Source: Luteimonas fraxinea
GTDB lineage: Bacteria; Pseudomonadota; Gammaproteobacteria; Xanthomonadales; Xanthomonadaceae
DNA: 64,000 nucleotides
NCBI RefSeq assembly: GCF_021233355.1
Contig: NZ_CP089507.1
Location: 1,178,001-1,242,000, forward strand
Reading direction: 5' to 3'
This document shows, piece after piece, positions 25,319-34,013 of this stretch. A program made the position numbers and the translations under genes. Every line of letters starts with the position of its first letter. Positions within the stretch are counted from its first letter, which is position 1. The notes under the pieces are model-generated. The model worked only from the letters and a program-made list of their open reading frames with translations, had not been told where the DNA came from and searched no databases.

Positions 25319-25789
25319 GCGGCGCCGTGCAATGCGGGCGTCTTCGACGACCTGCAGCCGGAATCCACCACACGCCGCCAGGGCTGAACGAGACACCCGA
25401 AAAGCGTGTTTCGCGCAGGTCAGGCGTCCGCTGACGGCTTTTTGGCGCACTGGCACCTCTGGATCGACTATCGCGATGACCCCTGCTTCGACCCGGAAAA
25501 CACCGGTTTAGCCCGTCGCACCGCCATTTGTCGGTCCCGCCTGCGCCTTGGCCTGCAATCGCGTGCTCACAGTTCACAGACAAATCGGAAAAGTGCTGTA
25601 AGGTGCACCCACTGTTCAAAGCGGGATCACGGTACATCGTGGCTCCGATGCGGTTGATCACAGGTTCCAGGGTCAGCAATGACTCTCCAGACGATCCGCT
25701 CCATCGCTTCGCGTTACCCCTTGCTCGATACAGTCCCGGCACCGCACTTGCGGGCCGTGCTTCCAATAACTGATCCAAGGAGTAACACC
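25319..25789. other. 471-bp intergenic region with cspA-type leader
   Basis: No credible gene is seen here. The left half follows the LysR gene and is featureless. The right half carries the promoter candidate at 25,573-25,602 and a transcribed leader of roughly 180 nt before the cold-shock gene. Confidence 0.5.
25573..25602 (+). promoter_or_regulatory. candidate sigma-70 promoter of the cold-shock gene
   Basis: TTCACA (5/6 match to the -35 consensus), an 18-bp spacer and TGTAAG (4/6 to -10) lie about 190 bp before the cold-shock start codon. Transcription from here would give a leader of about 180 nt, similar to the long leaders of cspA genes that act as RNA thermoswitches. Confidence 0.35.
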
Positions 25790-25999
25790 ATGTCTGATCG
25801 TCAGACCGGCACCGTCAAGTGGTTCAACGACGCCAAGGGCTTCGGCTTCATCACCCCGCAGAGCGGCGACGACCTGTTCGTCCACTTCCGTTCGATCCAG
25901 GGCAGCGGCTTCAAGTCGCTCCAGGAAGGCCAGAAGGTTTCCTTCAAGGTCGCGCAGGGCCAGAAGGGCCTGCAGGCTGAAGAAGTCCAGGCCGAGTAA
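25790..25999 (+). CDS. cold-shock protein, CspA family
   Basis: The 69-residue protein has RNP1 (KGFGFI) and RNP2 (DLFVHF) motifs in the typical [20 protein letters not shown] context, so it is a single-stranded nucleic-acid-binding OB-fold chaperone. It is preceded by a strong AAGGAG ribosome site and a long leader, and followed by a strong intrinsic terminator, making a single-gene unit. Confidence 0.95.
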   Translation: MSDRQTGTVKWFNDAKGFGFITPQSGDDLFVHFRSIQGSGFKSLQEGQKVSFKVAQGQKGLQAEEVQAE

Positions 26000-26036
26000 G
26001 TTCTACGCGACCTGTGCCGCGTAAGCGGCGCCAAAG

Positions 26037-26066
26037 AACCCGGGCGGAAACGTCCGGGTTTTTTTG
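26037..26066 (+). terminator. intrinsic terminator of the cold-shock gene
   Basis: AACCCGG and CCGGGTT pair around a GCGGAAACGT loop region, followed by a run of seven T. This is a classical Rho-independent terminator 38 bp after the stop. Confidence 0.9.
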
Positions 26067-26162
26067 TGGCCGGCTTTCAGCGCGGCCGCCCGCTGCGGTG
26101 ACCCCACACGTTTGATCTGCCAGACTGCGTGCCCTTCGCGATCACCGGCACCGCACGCGCCC

Positions 26163-26876
26163 ATGCGCCTGAACAAGCACATCAGCGACACCGGCGCCTG
26201 CTCGCGGCGCGAAGCCGATCGACTCATTGGCGAAGGCCGGGTCACAGTCAACGGCATGCGCGCACGCGTCGGCGCGGAAGTGGGCGAAGGCGACACCGTC
26301 ATGATCGACGGCCAGGCGCTGCTGCAGCGGACCACCGCGCCCGGCAAGCGGCGCCACGTCTACATCGCGCTGCACAAGCCGGTCGGCATCACCTGCACCA
26401 CGGAAGCATCGGTGAAGGGCAACATCGTCGACTTCGTCGACCATCGCGAGCGCATTTTCCCGATCGGCCGGCTCGACAAGGATTCCGAAGGCCTGATCCT
26501 GCTGACCAGCAACGGTGACATCGTCAACGCGATCCTGCGCGCCGAGAACAAGCTGGAGAAGGAATATCTGGTCACCGTGAACCACGCGGTGAGTCAGGAG
26601 GTGCTGCGCGGCATGTCGCGCGGCGTGCCGATCCACGGCCAGACCACCCTGCCCTGCCGCACCAGCCCACTGGGCAAGTTCGGCTTCCGCATCATCCTGG
26701 TCCAGGGCCTCAACCGGCAGATCCGCCTGATGGCCGCGCACTTCAAGCTGCGCGTGAAACAGCTGATCCGCGTGCGCATCGGACCGGTCAAGCTGGCGCA
26801 TCTCAAACCCGGCCAGTGGCGCAATCTCACCGACGCCGAACTGCGCGGACTGCTGCCCGGCCAGGCGGAATTCTGA
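26163..26876 (+). CDS. rluF: 23S rRNA pseudouridine synthase RluF-like
   Basis: The 237-residue protein has an N-terminal S4 RNA-binding domain (MRLNKHISDTGACSRREADRLI), then the RsuA/RluB/E/F catalytic domain with catalytic Asp in IGRLDKDSEGLILLT, KLEKEYLVTVN and GLNRQIRLMAAHF. The combination and the NKHISDTG start fit RluF, which modifies U2604 of 23S rRNA. The following gene overlaps its stop (TGATG). Confidence 0.85.
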   Translation: MRLNKHISDTGACSRREADRLIGEGRVTVNGMRARVGAEVGEGDTVMIDGQALLQRTTAPGKRRHVYIALHKPVGITCTTEASVKGNIVDFVDHRERIFPIGRLDKDSEGLILLTSNGDIVNAILRAENKLEKEYLVTVNHAVSQEVLRGMSRGVPIHGQTTLPCRTSPLGKFGFRIILVQGLNRQIRLMAAHFKLRVKQLIRVRIGPVKLAHLKPGQWRNLTDAELRGLLPGQAEF

Positions 26877-27127
26877 TGCGCGACGACCTGACCATCGCCG
26901 TGGGCGAGCTTTACCAGGCCATCCGCCACGAACACTGGCAGGGCAAGACCTACCGCCAGTTCTGGACGTGGTTCAACGACCGCTGCATCGAGATCGTCGG
27001 CATGGCGGAGACGGCGGACCTCGACACACTCGGCATCGCCCTGCTCGAAGTGCGCGATGCGATCGAAGCCGGCGGCTACATGGTGGGCTCGGACCGGCTG
27101 GACGAGACGATCGACGCGGAGATGTGA
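26876..27127 (+). CDS. small hypothetical protein coupled to rluF
   Basis: The 83-residue cytoplasmic protein (MRDDLTIAVGELYQAIRHEH) is mostly helical with a Trp-rich segment (YRQFWTWFNDRC) and an acidic C-terminus. Its ATG overlaps the rluF stop by one base, indicating translational coupling. No family is recognised. Confidence 0.6.
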   Translation: MRDDLTIAVGELYQAIRHEHWQGKTYRQFWTWFNDRCIEIVGMAETADLDTLGIALLEVRDAIEAGGYMVGSDRLDETIDAEM

Positions 27128-27174
27128 GTCTCGCCGGCTGTTCGACGCCGTTGTTCGCCTGACGCTCGACGCGT

Positions 27175-27678
27175 CTACGGCTTCGGCGGCCGCGGCATGT
27201 GGATCACATGCGGGCGGAAGTTGAGCACGGTGCCGGGCATCGCGTCGGTGAGCAGGAACACGATGGGGACACCCGGTTCCGCGTCCTGCACCACATCGGC
27301 GCTGAAGCCATGCGATCGCAAGACGGTTGCCGCGTCTTGCGCCTGCACGAGGGGGTCGTCGGCGACGAGCCCGATGGCCGATGTCGCGCCACGCAGCCTG
27401 CGCGTCACGCCGGGCGCGGACCAGTTGATGATCGTGCCGTCGAACAGGATCGATCGCAGCACGCCGTCGGTATCGACGCGGAAGCGCTCCCGCAGTCCGT
27501 TGCGTGCCAACACGTCGACGATTGCCGCCTTGGCCTCCGGCGAAGCGGCCGCGAAGATGCGTGAGCCGCCGTCCGGAAACGGCAATGGATTGCGGCCGTT
27601 CGCCAGCAGCCAGGTCCAGACCGCGAGTGCGACGAAGACAACGCAACCCAACGCCAACAGCCATTTCGGAACGTACAT
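27175..27678 (-). CDS. hypothetical protein with one N-terminal membrane helix
   Basis: The 167-residue protein has a single membrane segment (WLLALGCVVFVALAVWTWLL) followed by an extracytoplasmic domain of about 135 residues ending in HMPRPPKP. No family is recognised. The start at 27678 places the anchor at the N-terminus; the longer frame to 27798 lacks plausible coding character. Confidence 0.6.
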   Translation of the reverse strand: MYVPKWLLALGCVVFVALAVWTWLLANGRNPLPFPDGGSRIFAAASPEAKAAIVDVLARNGLRERFRVDTDGVLRSILFDGTIINWSAPGVTRRLRGATSAIGLVADDPLVQAQDAATVLRSHGFSADVVQDAEPGVPIVFLLTDAMPGTVLNFRPHVIHMPRPPKP

Positions 27679-27890
27679 CGGTGTGCCCCCAGCGCTGACG
27701 CGCAAACACGTCTGTTGGAAGAACGGCTTCGCCGCGCCTGAGCGGCCAACTCCAAAGTGGGTGCCGCAGCGGTTGCTCGCGTGCAGGCCGCCGCACATCC
27801 GTCACGCCATCCGGCAGGGTGTCTTCCGGCCGGCGCGACGCGCGCATCGCCCGGCTACGGTGAGGTCCGTCCACATACAGGCTCACCCGC

Positions 27891-28652
27891 ATGCGCATCG
27901 CCCCACTCGCCGTCGCATCCGCGTTGCTGATGGCATGTGCCGCAGCGACTGCGCAGACGCCGGATGCCGAACGCGATGTGCGCGCCGCCGACGCGGCCTT
28001 CTGGACCGCGTACAACGCCTGCGACATGACCGCGATCGGCGCGCTGCTCACCGAGGACGTCGAGTTCTATCACGACAGAACCGGACGCACGACGACGCGC
28101 ACCGGCGTCGTCAACTCGTTGCGCAACGGCCCCTGCGCGACGCCCGACATGCGACTGCGTCGCGAGGTCATCGACAACAGTCTCGTGTTCCATCCATTTG
28201 CCGATGGCTACGCGATCCTGTCGGGTCGCCATCGCTTCCATGTGCGCAGCGGCGATGCACCGGAGCGTCTGGACGGGCAAGCCGAGTTCACCAATCTCTG
28301 GCAATTCCACGACGGCCGCTGGCGGATGCATCGCGTACTGAGTTACGCGCACGGGCCGGCGCCGTACACGCCACCGGTAGCGATCCAGTTACCTGCGGCG
28401 ACGCTCGCCGCCTACGCCGGCAGCTATCGCTCGGCGCGCATCGGCGAGATTTCGGTCGTCGTCGAAGGCGAGCACCTCAAGCTGACCGCCGGCGACTTCG
28501 TCGTACTGCTGTATCCGGAATCGACCACCCGCTTCTTCGCACAGGAACGGGATCTGCGTTTCGAGTTCGAAACCGGCGTGGCGTCATCGCCGGATGCGTT
28601 GGCCGTCTACGAAAACGGCGCGCTCACCGAGCGCGCCAGTCGGGCGCCGTAA
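27891..28652 (+). CDS. exported NTF2-like (DUF4440) protein
   Basis: The 253-residue product starts with a signal peptide (cleavage likely after AATAQ). Residues 28-155 match the SnoaL/DUF4440 NTF2-like fold (DVRAADAAFWTAYNACDMTAIGALLTEDVEFYHDRTG, then WQFHDGRWRMHRVLSY). A C-terminal beta domain (LAAYAGSYRSARIGEISVVVEGEHLKL) resembles the DUF3471-type domain often found after hydrolases. The role is unknown; ligand binding in the periplasm is plausible. Confidence 0.75.
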   Translation: MRIAPLAVASALLMACAAATAQTPDAERDVRAADAAFWTAYNACDMTAIGALLTEDVEFYHDRTGRTTTRTGVVNSLRNGPCATPDMRLRREVIDNSLVFHPFADGYAILSGRHRFHVRSGDAPERLDGQAEFTNLWQFHDGRWRMHRVLSYAHGPAPYTPPVAIQLPAATLAAYAGSYRSARIGEISVVVEGEHLKLTAGDFVVLLYPESTTRFFAQERDLRFEFETGVASSPDALAVYENGALTERASRAP

Positions 28653-28661
28653 GCCGTCGCG

Positions 28662-28970
28662 TCAGGGAATCGCAGGCGGCTCGACCAGCGGCTGCTCGCC
28701 CGGCAACGGACGCAGGACCTCCGCGGCGCTTTCACGCTTCTCGATGATCTCGCTAGCCAGCTTGTCCGCCGCCACCCGGTGCTGCAGCGATTTGCACAGC
28801 GCGATACCGGCATGGGTCAGGCGCACGCCATCCTCGTGGTCCTCGACCAGCGCGCCTTCGATCAGGCGCCGCGTCATCTCGGCTTCCACCGGCGTCGATT
28901 CACTGGCCTGGCTGATCTGCTGCAGAACGTCGAGAAGCGCCAGGTCTTCCAATGGAATCGGGTCGATCAT
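28662..28970 (-). CDS. small hypothetical protein with a winged-helix-like segment
   Basis: The 102-residue soluble protein (MIDPIPLEDLALLDVLQQIS) looks helical, with a segment VEAEMTRRLIEGALVEDHEDGVRLTHAGIALCKSL that has the helix-helix-wing rhythm of a small winged helix. The C-terminus is Pro-rich. No family is recognised. The start at 28970 was chosen over a longer Arg-rich frame. Confidence 0.55.
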   Translation of the reverse strand: MIDPIPLEDLALLDVLQQISQASESTPVEAEMTRRLIEGALVEDHEDGVRLTHAGIALCKSLQHRVAADKLASEIIEKRESAAEVLRPLPGEQPLVEPPAIP

Positions 28971-29158
28971 GTGCGTGGCCGCTGGGTGGGAGGCCGGGAG
29001 TATGCGCTTGGCATTCCTGTAAGCGGGGATTCGCCACAGGCACGCGGGTCGGACACCGCCGGGACGCGGCATCGGTTCAGCGCCAGACGCGGCGCCCACA
29101 CTTTGCCGCCGCTGGAGAAGACCGCAGGCACACGCCAGCGCGACCGCCCCAAGGCGCG

Positions 29159-29524
29159 CTATGGCGCAGGGCGCATCGCGTTCCAGTTGAAAAGGAAGTC
29201 GCGATGCTCGGCCCAGGTCTGGCCGCTGGCGACAGCGCCGGCCAGACACACTGCCGTGTGATACGGGCCAGCGCCGTCTGTCGTGCGGAAACTCGCGCAC
29301 AGGCGCCCTCGGTCCTGCTTCCAGCGCCCGGCCTCGATCGCGCTGCCGTAGAAGCTGCCACTCACCGTGCCGTCGGCCGCCAGCGACAGTTGCATCGGCT
29401 GCGTATAGACCTCACCGGGTTTGCTGGACAGGTCGACGACCCAGTCGCCGTCCAGACCGGGGGCGGCCGCAAACGCCGGTAGCGCGACGAGGCAAACGAG
29501 TACGCACAGCGCGAATCGACGCAT
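29159..29524 (-). CDS. exported hypothetical protein
   Basis: The 121-residue product has a signal peptide (LVCLVALPAFAAAPG) and a small beta-rich domain with GDWVVDLSSKPGE, GTVSGSFYGSAIEAGRWK and LCASFRTTDGAGPYHTAVCL. The two cysteines may form a disulphide. It resembles lipocalin-like small exported domains but no family is firmly recognised. Confidence 0.6.
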   Translation of the reverse strand: MRRFALCVLVCLVALPAFAAAPGLDGDWVVDLSSKPGEVYTQPMQLSLAADGTVSGSFYGSAIEAGRWKQDRGRLCASFRTTDGAGPYHTAVCLAGAVASGQTWAEHRDFLFNWNAMRPAP

Positions 29525-29602
29525 GACGGTGTCCTCAAGGTCCGGGGCCAGCGCGGCGTAACGTCATCCACGCCCGCTGTTCCCGCGGATCGTACGCCTG
29601 CG

Positions 29603-30607
29603 CTAGGCCGCGCGGGCCTCGGTCCACGTTTCCGGCTTCGGCGCCCAGTCGCCCTCGCCCAGCACCGCTTCGATCAGGTGTTCGAGCGGATACCCCAGCG
29701 TGTCGATCGCGGCGGCGTTGCCGGCATCGTCGCTGTCGGCGATCGCCGCGAATGCGCGGAACGCGATTTCGTCGTCGCGCGCGACGAGTGCAGTGATCTC
29801 GCGGGAGAGTTCGTAGGCCAGCTCGACACCCTCGCCTGCGGTGTGGAATGCGGTGCCCGACCAGAACGTCTGGATCGTCGTCGCGTTCCACCAGTCCGCA
29901 TGGCGCGCGGCCATCTCGTCGGGGCGATACAGCGCCAGGCGCGGATCGGCGAGCCGCGGCAGCAGCGTGCGCTCCACGTTCACCGCGAAGCCTTCGTGCA
30001 ACCAGGCCGGCATCGGCAGATGCGCCAGCAGCGCGTGCGTGAGTTCGTGGACCACGACCGCTTCCAGTTCGTCCAGCCCGTCATGCCAGCTCGCGAAATG
30101 CCCGTAACCGGCGTTGATGAAAACGCCGCTCGACATCGGCACCGCGTCATCGTCGCCCTGGTACTGCGACAGATACGCGTAGTAATCGTCCTGGCTGGCG
30201 AACACCAGCACCACGTGGCGGCCATAACCGGTATCGCAGGCCAGCGTGCCGAGGCTGCTGCGGATCGCCCGCAAGGCCTGCGTGCAGCTGCGCAGCACCA
30301 GCGCAGACTCGCGCGCCGATTGCGCCGAGAGCAACAGGAAATCCTTCGTGCCCGTCTGCCGATAGTCGGCGGGCAAGGCGGTGGCGAGCACGTCGAGCCA
30401 GTGCGCTGCCGCGGCGTCGTAATAGCCGTGCAGCAGATGCGCGTCCGCGTCCTCGGGGAGCGCGGCGTCCATCGCCTGCCAGTCCGGCACGGGCAGCGCC
30501 ATGTCGGCGCGCCAGTGCATCTGCACGGGAATGCGCGCGTGCGCGGCGTGGGTCTCCGGCGCGTCGTGCGCCTCAGGTGTTTTCTTTCCGAACAACCAAG
30601 CGAGCAT
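29603..30607 (-). CDS. gluzincin-type putative metallopeptidase
   Basis: The 334-residue protein has HELTH at residues 187-191 followed by a PAWLHEGFAVNVE segment with E205, the HEXXH-x(13)-E zinc pattern of gluzincin (M48/MA-clan-like, DUF1570-type) peptidases. No signal peptide is seen, only a short hydrophobic MLAWLFGK start. A GGGGAGGAG ribosome site supports the ATG at 30607. Substrate is unknown. Confidence 0.75.
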   Translation of the reverse strand: MLAWLFGKKTPEAHDAPETHAAHARIPVQMHWRADMALPVPDWQAMDAALPEDADAHLLHGYYDAAAAHWLDVLATALPADYRQTGTKDFLLLSAQSARESALVLRSCTQALRAIRSSLGTLACDTGYGRHVVLVFASQDDYYAYLSQYQGDDDAVPMSSGVFINAGYGHFASWHDGLDELEAVVVHELTHALLAHLPMPAWLHEGFAVNVERTLLPRLADPRLALYRPDEMAARHADWWNATTIQTFWSGTAFHTAGEGVELAYELSREITALVARDDEIAFRAFAAIADSDDAGNAAAIDTLGYPLEHLIEAVLGEGDWAPKPETWTEARAA

Positions 30608-30766
30608 CCTGCTCCTCCCCGATTCCGTTGCGCATCGTCGCATGGCGCGAGGCGTGTCTGCAGCCCGCGTGACGCGTCGAATCGAGCAAGCGCTTTGCGA
30701 GCCGCGGCCGGTCCGATCAGCCAAGGGCGGTCAGTGACCTGGCCCCTTTGTACCGGAAGAGGCCCA

Positions 30767-30800
30767 CAAAAAATGCCGCACACCCGACGGTGCGCGGCAT
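30767..30800 (-). terminator. intrinsic terminator downstream of the BON lipoprotein gene
   Basis: On the minus strand ATGCCGC pairs with GCGGCAT and is extended by a GCACC/GGTGT arm, giving a stem of about 12 bp with a short loop, followed by six T. It ends transcription of the BON gene before the peptidase promoter. Confidence 0.85.
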
Positions 30801-30866
30801 CTGTTTCCAGTGAATCCGAGAAACACTGCGAGTCGGGCGTGTAGCCCGATCCGCAGAGGTCAGGAC

Positions 30867-31331
30867 TTACTGGGTCGTGACGAGATTGGTGGTCACGACA
30901 TCGGTCACGCCTTCGATCTCACGCGCGATGCGCGTGGCCTCGGTGACCTGCGTGGCCTGCTCGACCTGACCCGTCAGCGTCACGACGCCATTGACGGTTT
31001 CGACGTCGATCTTCAGACCGGACACGTCGGAGTCGGCCAGCAGCGAGGACTTCACCTTGGTGGTGATCCACGTATCGGAGCCCGGCTGGTCGGATTCCAT
31101 GCCGTTGTTCATGCCGTTCGCCGAACCGTCCATCGGCGCGTCGGTGCGCGGAGCGCCCGTTGCGGTCGTGTCAGGCGTCGCGGCAGGCGGCGGGGCCTGC
31201 ATCGCGGGATCAGTCGCAGGCGTCGTGGCGGCCTGGTCGTCAGCAGTGCGGTCGTTCGAACAACCGACGGCAAGTGCCAGCATCGAGGACATCGCAATGG
31301 CGAGCGGAATACGGGTGAGATTGGAAGTCAT
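30867..31331 (-). CDS. BON-domain lipoprotein
   Basis: The 154-residue product has a lipobox (LALAVGC), a disordered Pro/Ala/Thr-rich spacer and one BON domain (DTWITTKVKSSLLADSDVSGLKIDVETVNGVVTLTGQV... REIEGVTDVV). BON proteins of the OsmY/DolP type are periplasmic or outer-membrane associated and are usually stress-induced. A strong terminator follows. Confidence 0.88.
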   Translation of the reverse strand: MTSNLTRIPLAIAMSSMLALAVGCSNDRTADDQAATTPATDPAMQAPPPAATPDTTATGAPRTDAPMDGSANGMNNGMESDQPGSDTWITTKVKSSLLADSDVSGLKIDVETVNGVVTLTGQVEQATQVTEATRIAREIEGVTDVVTTNLVTTQ

Positions 31332-31867
31332 CTGAAGCTCCAGCGTCTGGGTGTGCCGGAGAGTGTCAACGGTGGGGTTCATTGGTCGCGTGACGGAACG
31401 TCCCGCGTTACAGAATCCAGGTTTAGGTTTGTGACACGCCCGCGAAGGCGCGCGTGGTGCAGTCTTGTGTCAGCCCGGCGGGCTGCACTCATCAGGTATC
31501 TGGATCCGGAATTCCGGAGCGGCGGCAGATGCGCCATGCAAACCGCCGATCCGCTGCGCCACCGCCAAATGGACCGGACATCGCAGCGCGGCGCTCACTC
31601 GCCCTGACGCACGCCCTGCGTGGCGCGTTCGATCGCCTCCGCGACCACGACCGGCTGCGCCGACTGGTCGCCGACGGTGCCGGGCCCGTACCTCTACTAC
31701 GCCCACCGGCGGCACATGCGCCCCGCGCTGCGCGCCTTCATCGACTGCCTGCTGGATCGGGATCTCGAGGCTGATCAGGCGGGTGCGGTGGATGTCGTGG
31801 CGACCTGACGGAGATCACCCGGCAAGCGCCGTTTGCGGCGACGATGCGCCGCGCTGCGAGCGGCGCA
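31332..31867. other. 536-bp intergenic region with a LysR relic
   Basis: Apart from the LysR C-terminal fragment at 31,650-31,808, no gene is supported. A GC-rich region with short inverted repeats (for example AGCCCGGCGGGCT near 31,470) lies upstream of the BON gene promoter side. Confidence 0.5.
31650..31808 (+). pseudogene. C-terminal remnant of a LysR-family regulator
   Basis: The frame through 31,665-31,808 encodes DWSPTVPGPYLYYAHRRHMRPALRAFIDCLLDRD..., which matches the extreme C-terminus of LysR proteins (DWxPxxPGxxLYYPxRRxxxPALRAFIDFL). No upstream effector or HTH domain is found in this frame. A neighbouring frame reads HDRLRRLVAD, which may continue the same domain after a frameshift. 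It is a truncated relic. Confidence 0.6.
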
Positions 31868-32581
31868 TCAATCTCGACGCGCAACGTCATCCAACCGCGG
31901 ATACCAGTCCGTGCCGCGACCTTCCGGCGTGGTGTCGAGCAGGATCCAGAGCGGATTCATGTCCGGCCCGTTGTGCGGATCCTGGCCGGGATCGGCGAGA
32001 TGCGCGCCACCTTCGGCGCTCCAGAAATGCCGCAGCGTGCCGTCGCGACGCGAGAACACGGTGTAGGCGGGCATGTCCGCATCACGCTCGCCGACGAAGT
32101 CCGCGGTGAAGTCGCCGCTGTCGTCTGCGTACAGCGGCATGTCGGTCCAGCCCTGCTCGCGCCCGTAGGCGGCCAGGCGCGGGTACGGCGAGCGCGCGAC
32201 CACCGCGATCGCAACGCGCTGCTGCAGGTGCCGTACCTCCGGCGCCCACGATGCGAGCTGCGACGTGCACATCGGGCAGCCCTGCTTGCGCTGCGGCCCG
32301 TACATCATGCTGTAGACGATCAGCGTGTCGTGCCGCCCGAACAGGTCGGCGAGGCCCACGTCGCCATCCGCGCCGGTGAAGCGGTAATCGCGCGTGACCT
32401 CGCCGCCCGGCGGCAACGCGCGCCGCTGTGCCGCGACGCGCGACAGATGTCGCCGCACTTCGACCTCCTCGACCAGCAGCGCGTTGCGTGCCTTGCGGTA
32501 CGCGTCGCTCTCGTTGGGGAAGCGCTTCGCGGGTTGCCCGACGAGTTCAACCGCGGGCGTGAGCGTGTGTCCGGATGCCAT
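31868..32581 (-). CDS. DUF899-family thioredoxin-like protein
   Basis: The 237-residue protein has the DUF899 pattern: EVEVRRHLSRVAAQRRALPPGGEVTRDYRF, LFGRHDTLIVYSMMYG, a CPMC redox-type motif (GCPMCTSQLASW), PYPRLAAYGREQGW and a C-terminal DDVARRD. It is a cytoplasmic thioredoxin-fold protein of unknown function. A LysR relic lies next to it, convergent. Confidence 0.85.
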   Translation of the reverse strand: MASGHTLTPAVELVGQPAKRFPNESDAYRKARNALLVEEVEVRRHLSRVAAQRRALPPGGEVTRDYRFTGADGDVGLADLFGRHDTLIVYSMMYGPQRKQGCPMCTSQLASWAPEVRHLQQRVAIAVVARSPYPRLAAYGREQGWTDMPLYADDSGDFTADFVGERDADMPAYTVFSRRDGTLRHFWSAEGGAHLADPGQDPHNGPDMNPLWILLDTTPEGRGTDWYPRLDDVARRD

Positions 32582-32705
32582 GGCCGTGTCCTCCGATGCA
32601 GGTGGATGCGCCGGGCGCGGCGAAAGCCGGTGGGCGCGGACGTCGACCCTAAGTCCACCCGCAATCCGCGGGCGTGAAGCGCTGCCGCTGCGTGCGCCGC
32701 CGGAC

Positions 32706-33059
32706 TCAGGCGCCCAGCAACTCGACGTCGAACTTCAGCGTGGCATTGGGCGGGATGACGCCACCGGCACCGCGTGCGCCGTAGCCGAGGCTCGCCGGAA
32801 TGATCAGCGTGCGCTGGCCGCCTTCCTTCATGCCCTGCACGCCTTCGTCCCAGCCCTTGATGACCATGCCGCCGCCCAGGGAAAAGATGAAGGGCTCGTC
32901 GCGATCCTTGCTCGAATCGAACTTCGCGCCCTGCACGCCGTTCTCGAACAACCAGCCCGTGTAGTGCACGGTCACATTTCGGCCGGGCTGCGCTTCCTTG
33001 CCCGTACCGACGACGGTGTCTTCGTACTGCAGGCCGGATGGCGTGGTGATGGAGGTCAT
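32706..33059 (-). CDS. FKBP-type peptidyl-prolyl isomerase
   Basis: The 117-residue single-domain FKBP has the typical motifs VTVHYTGWLFENG, FDSSKDRDEPFIFSLGGGMVIKGWDEGVQGMKEGGQRTLIIPASLGYGARGAGG-type core and IPPNATLKFDVELL. It has no signal peptide, so it acts in the cytoplasm as a folding catalyst. Confidence 0.93.
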   Translation of the reverse strand: MTSITTPSGLQYEDTVVGTGKEAQPGRNVTVHYTGWLFENGVQGAKFDSSKDRDEPFIFSLGGGMVIKGWDEGVQGMKEGGQRTLIIPASLGYGARGAGGVIPPNATLKFDVELLGA

Positions 33060-33201
33060 GGCGGGATCCTTGTCGAATGCGAAAGCGGGGCGCGCAGTTT
33101 AGCGGGCGGGTCGGGGTCAGGCATTCTGAAACGGATGCCGACGCGCACCCGGCCCAGAGGGCAGCGCGGCGGCGCCGCGCTGCCCTCCCCTCTCACCTAA
33201 A

Positions 33202-33906
33202 TCAATGCAAGCGCGCTGCCTTGCGCTCGACGACGCCACCGGCATGGCCGTACACGGCCGGCATCTCACGCACCTGCGCGCCGGCCCGCGGCAATGCGTC
33301 GAGCACCTGCGCATTGACCTGCCGGATCAAGTCCTTCATCTCGTCCGCCCCTTCGAAGATCGCGGCGCCGATCACGGTGATGGTGCCGTCCGCGACATCC
33401 GCACCACCGGCCGCCATCAGCAGATCGCCCTGCGCGCGCAGCAGGTCGAGCAACCGGTCGGACTCGTCCAGCTGGTCAAGCGTCATGCCGAAGGCGAAGT
33501 CCTCGGCGCTCTTCTTCGACACACGCCCCGCGTGCACGGCGTCGCGAGACGTCTCGCGCTCGTCCTCGTCCTCGTCCTCGTCGTCCTCGCCGGCTTCGTC
33601 TTCGTCTTCGTCTTCGCCCTCATCATCGGCCTCGACACGCGCGGCACCTGCCTGGGTCTTCTCCTGCAAGCGGGCCGGCCAGGACACCGTGTCCAGTACC
33701 TGCTGCACCTGTTCGGCCAGCAGTTCCAGGCACCCGGCCAATGCGGGATGGTCGATCTCCGGGCCGTCCTCTTCCTCGTCCACGCGTGGCTCCGCCAGGC
33801 GTGACAGGAACTCGATGTGCTGATGCAGCTTGCGCAGCCGGAACTGGCCGTCCTCCGGCAGGAAATAGCCCAATTCGCCGCGAACTTTTGTCGTCAACTT
33901 CGACAT
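33202..33906 (-). CDS. hypothetical protein with acidic low-complexity linker, XAC0095-like N-terminus
   Basis: The 234-residue protein begins LGYFLPEDGQFRLRKLHQHIEFLSRLAEPR, resembling short XAC0095-type proteins of Xanthomonadaceae. Residues about 95-118 are almost only Asp and Glu, encoded by tandem GAG/GAC-type codons (33,545-33,620). A C-terminal helical domain follows (SAEDFAFGMTLDQLDESDRLLDLLRAQGDLLM). Function is unknown. It borders the foreign island on the left. Confidence 0.65.
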   Translation of the reverse strand: MSKLTTKVRGELGYFLPEDGQFRLRKLHQHIEFLSRLAEPRVDEEEDGPEIDHPALAGCLELLAEQVQQVLDTVSWPARLQEKTQAGAARVEADDEGEDEDEDEAGEDDEDEDEDERETSRDAVHAGRVSKKSAEDFAFGMTLDQLDESDRLLDLLRAQGDLLMAAGGADVADGTITVIGAAIFEGADEMKDLIRQVNAQVLDALPRAGAQVREMPAVYGHAGGVVERKAARLH

Positions 33907-34013
33907 CGTCGTCTCCTCATTCCCTGAAGTGCCCGTCCACGGATGTGGACGGGAAGTCGGGAGGTTAGAAACCGCTCATAGCCGGCGGGCGTATTTCCCC
34001 GAAGGGTGTTGTA

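Noticed and set aside
25406..25773. Short plus-strand frames upstream of the cold-shock gene
   Set aside because: They lie in the presumed promoter and leader, have no domain character and end before or run through non-coding sequence.
26594..28051. 485-codon minus-strand frame across rluF and the DUF4440 gene
   Set aside because: It overlaps three well-supported genes and reads as Arg/Ala-rich shadow sequence.
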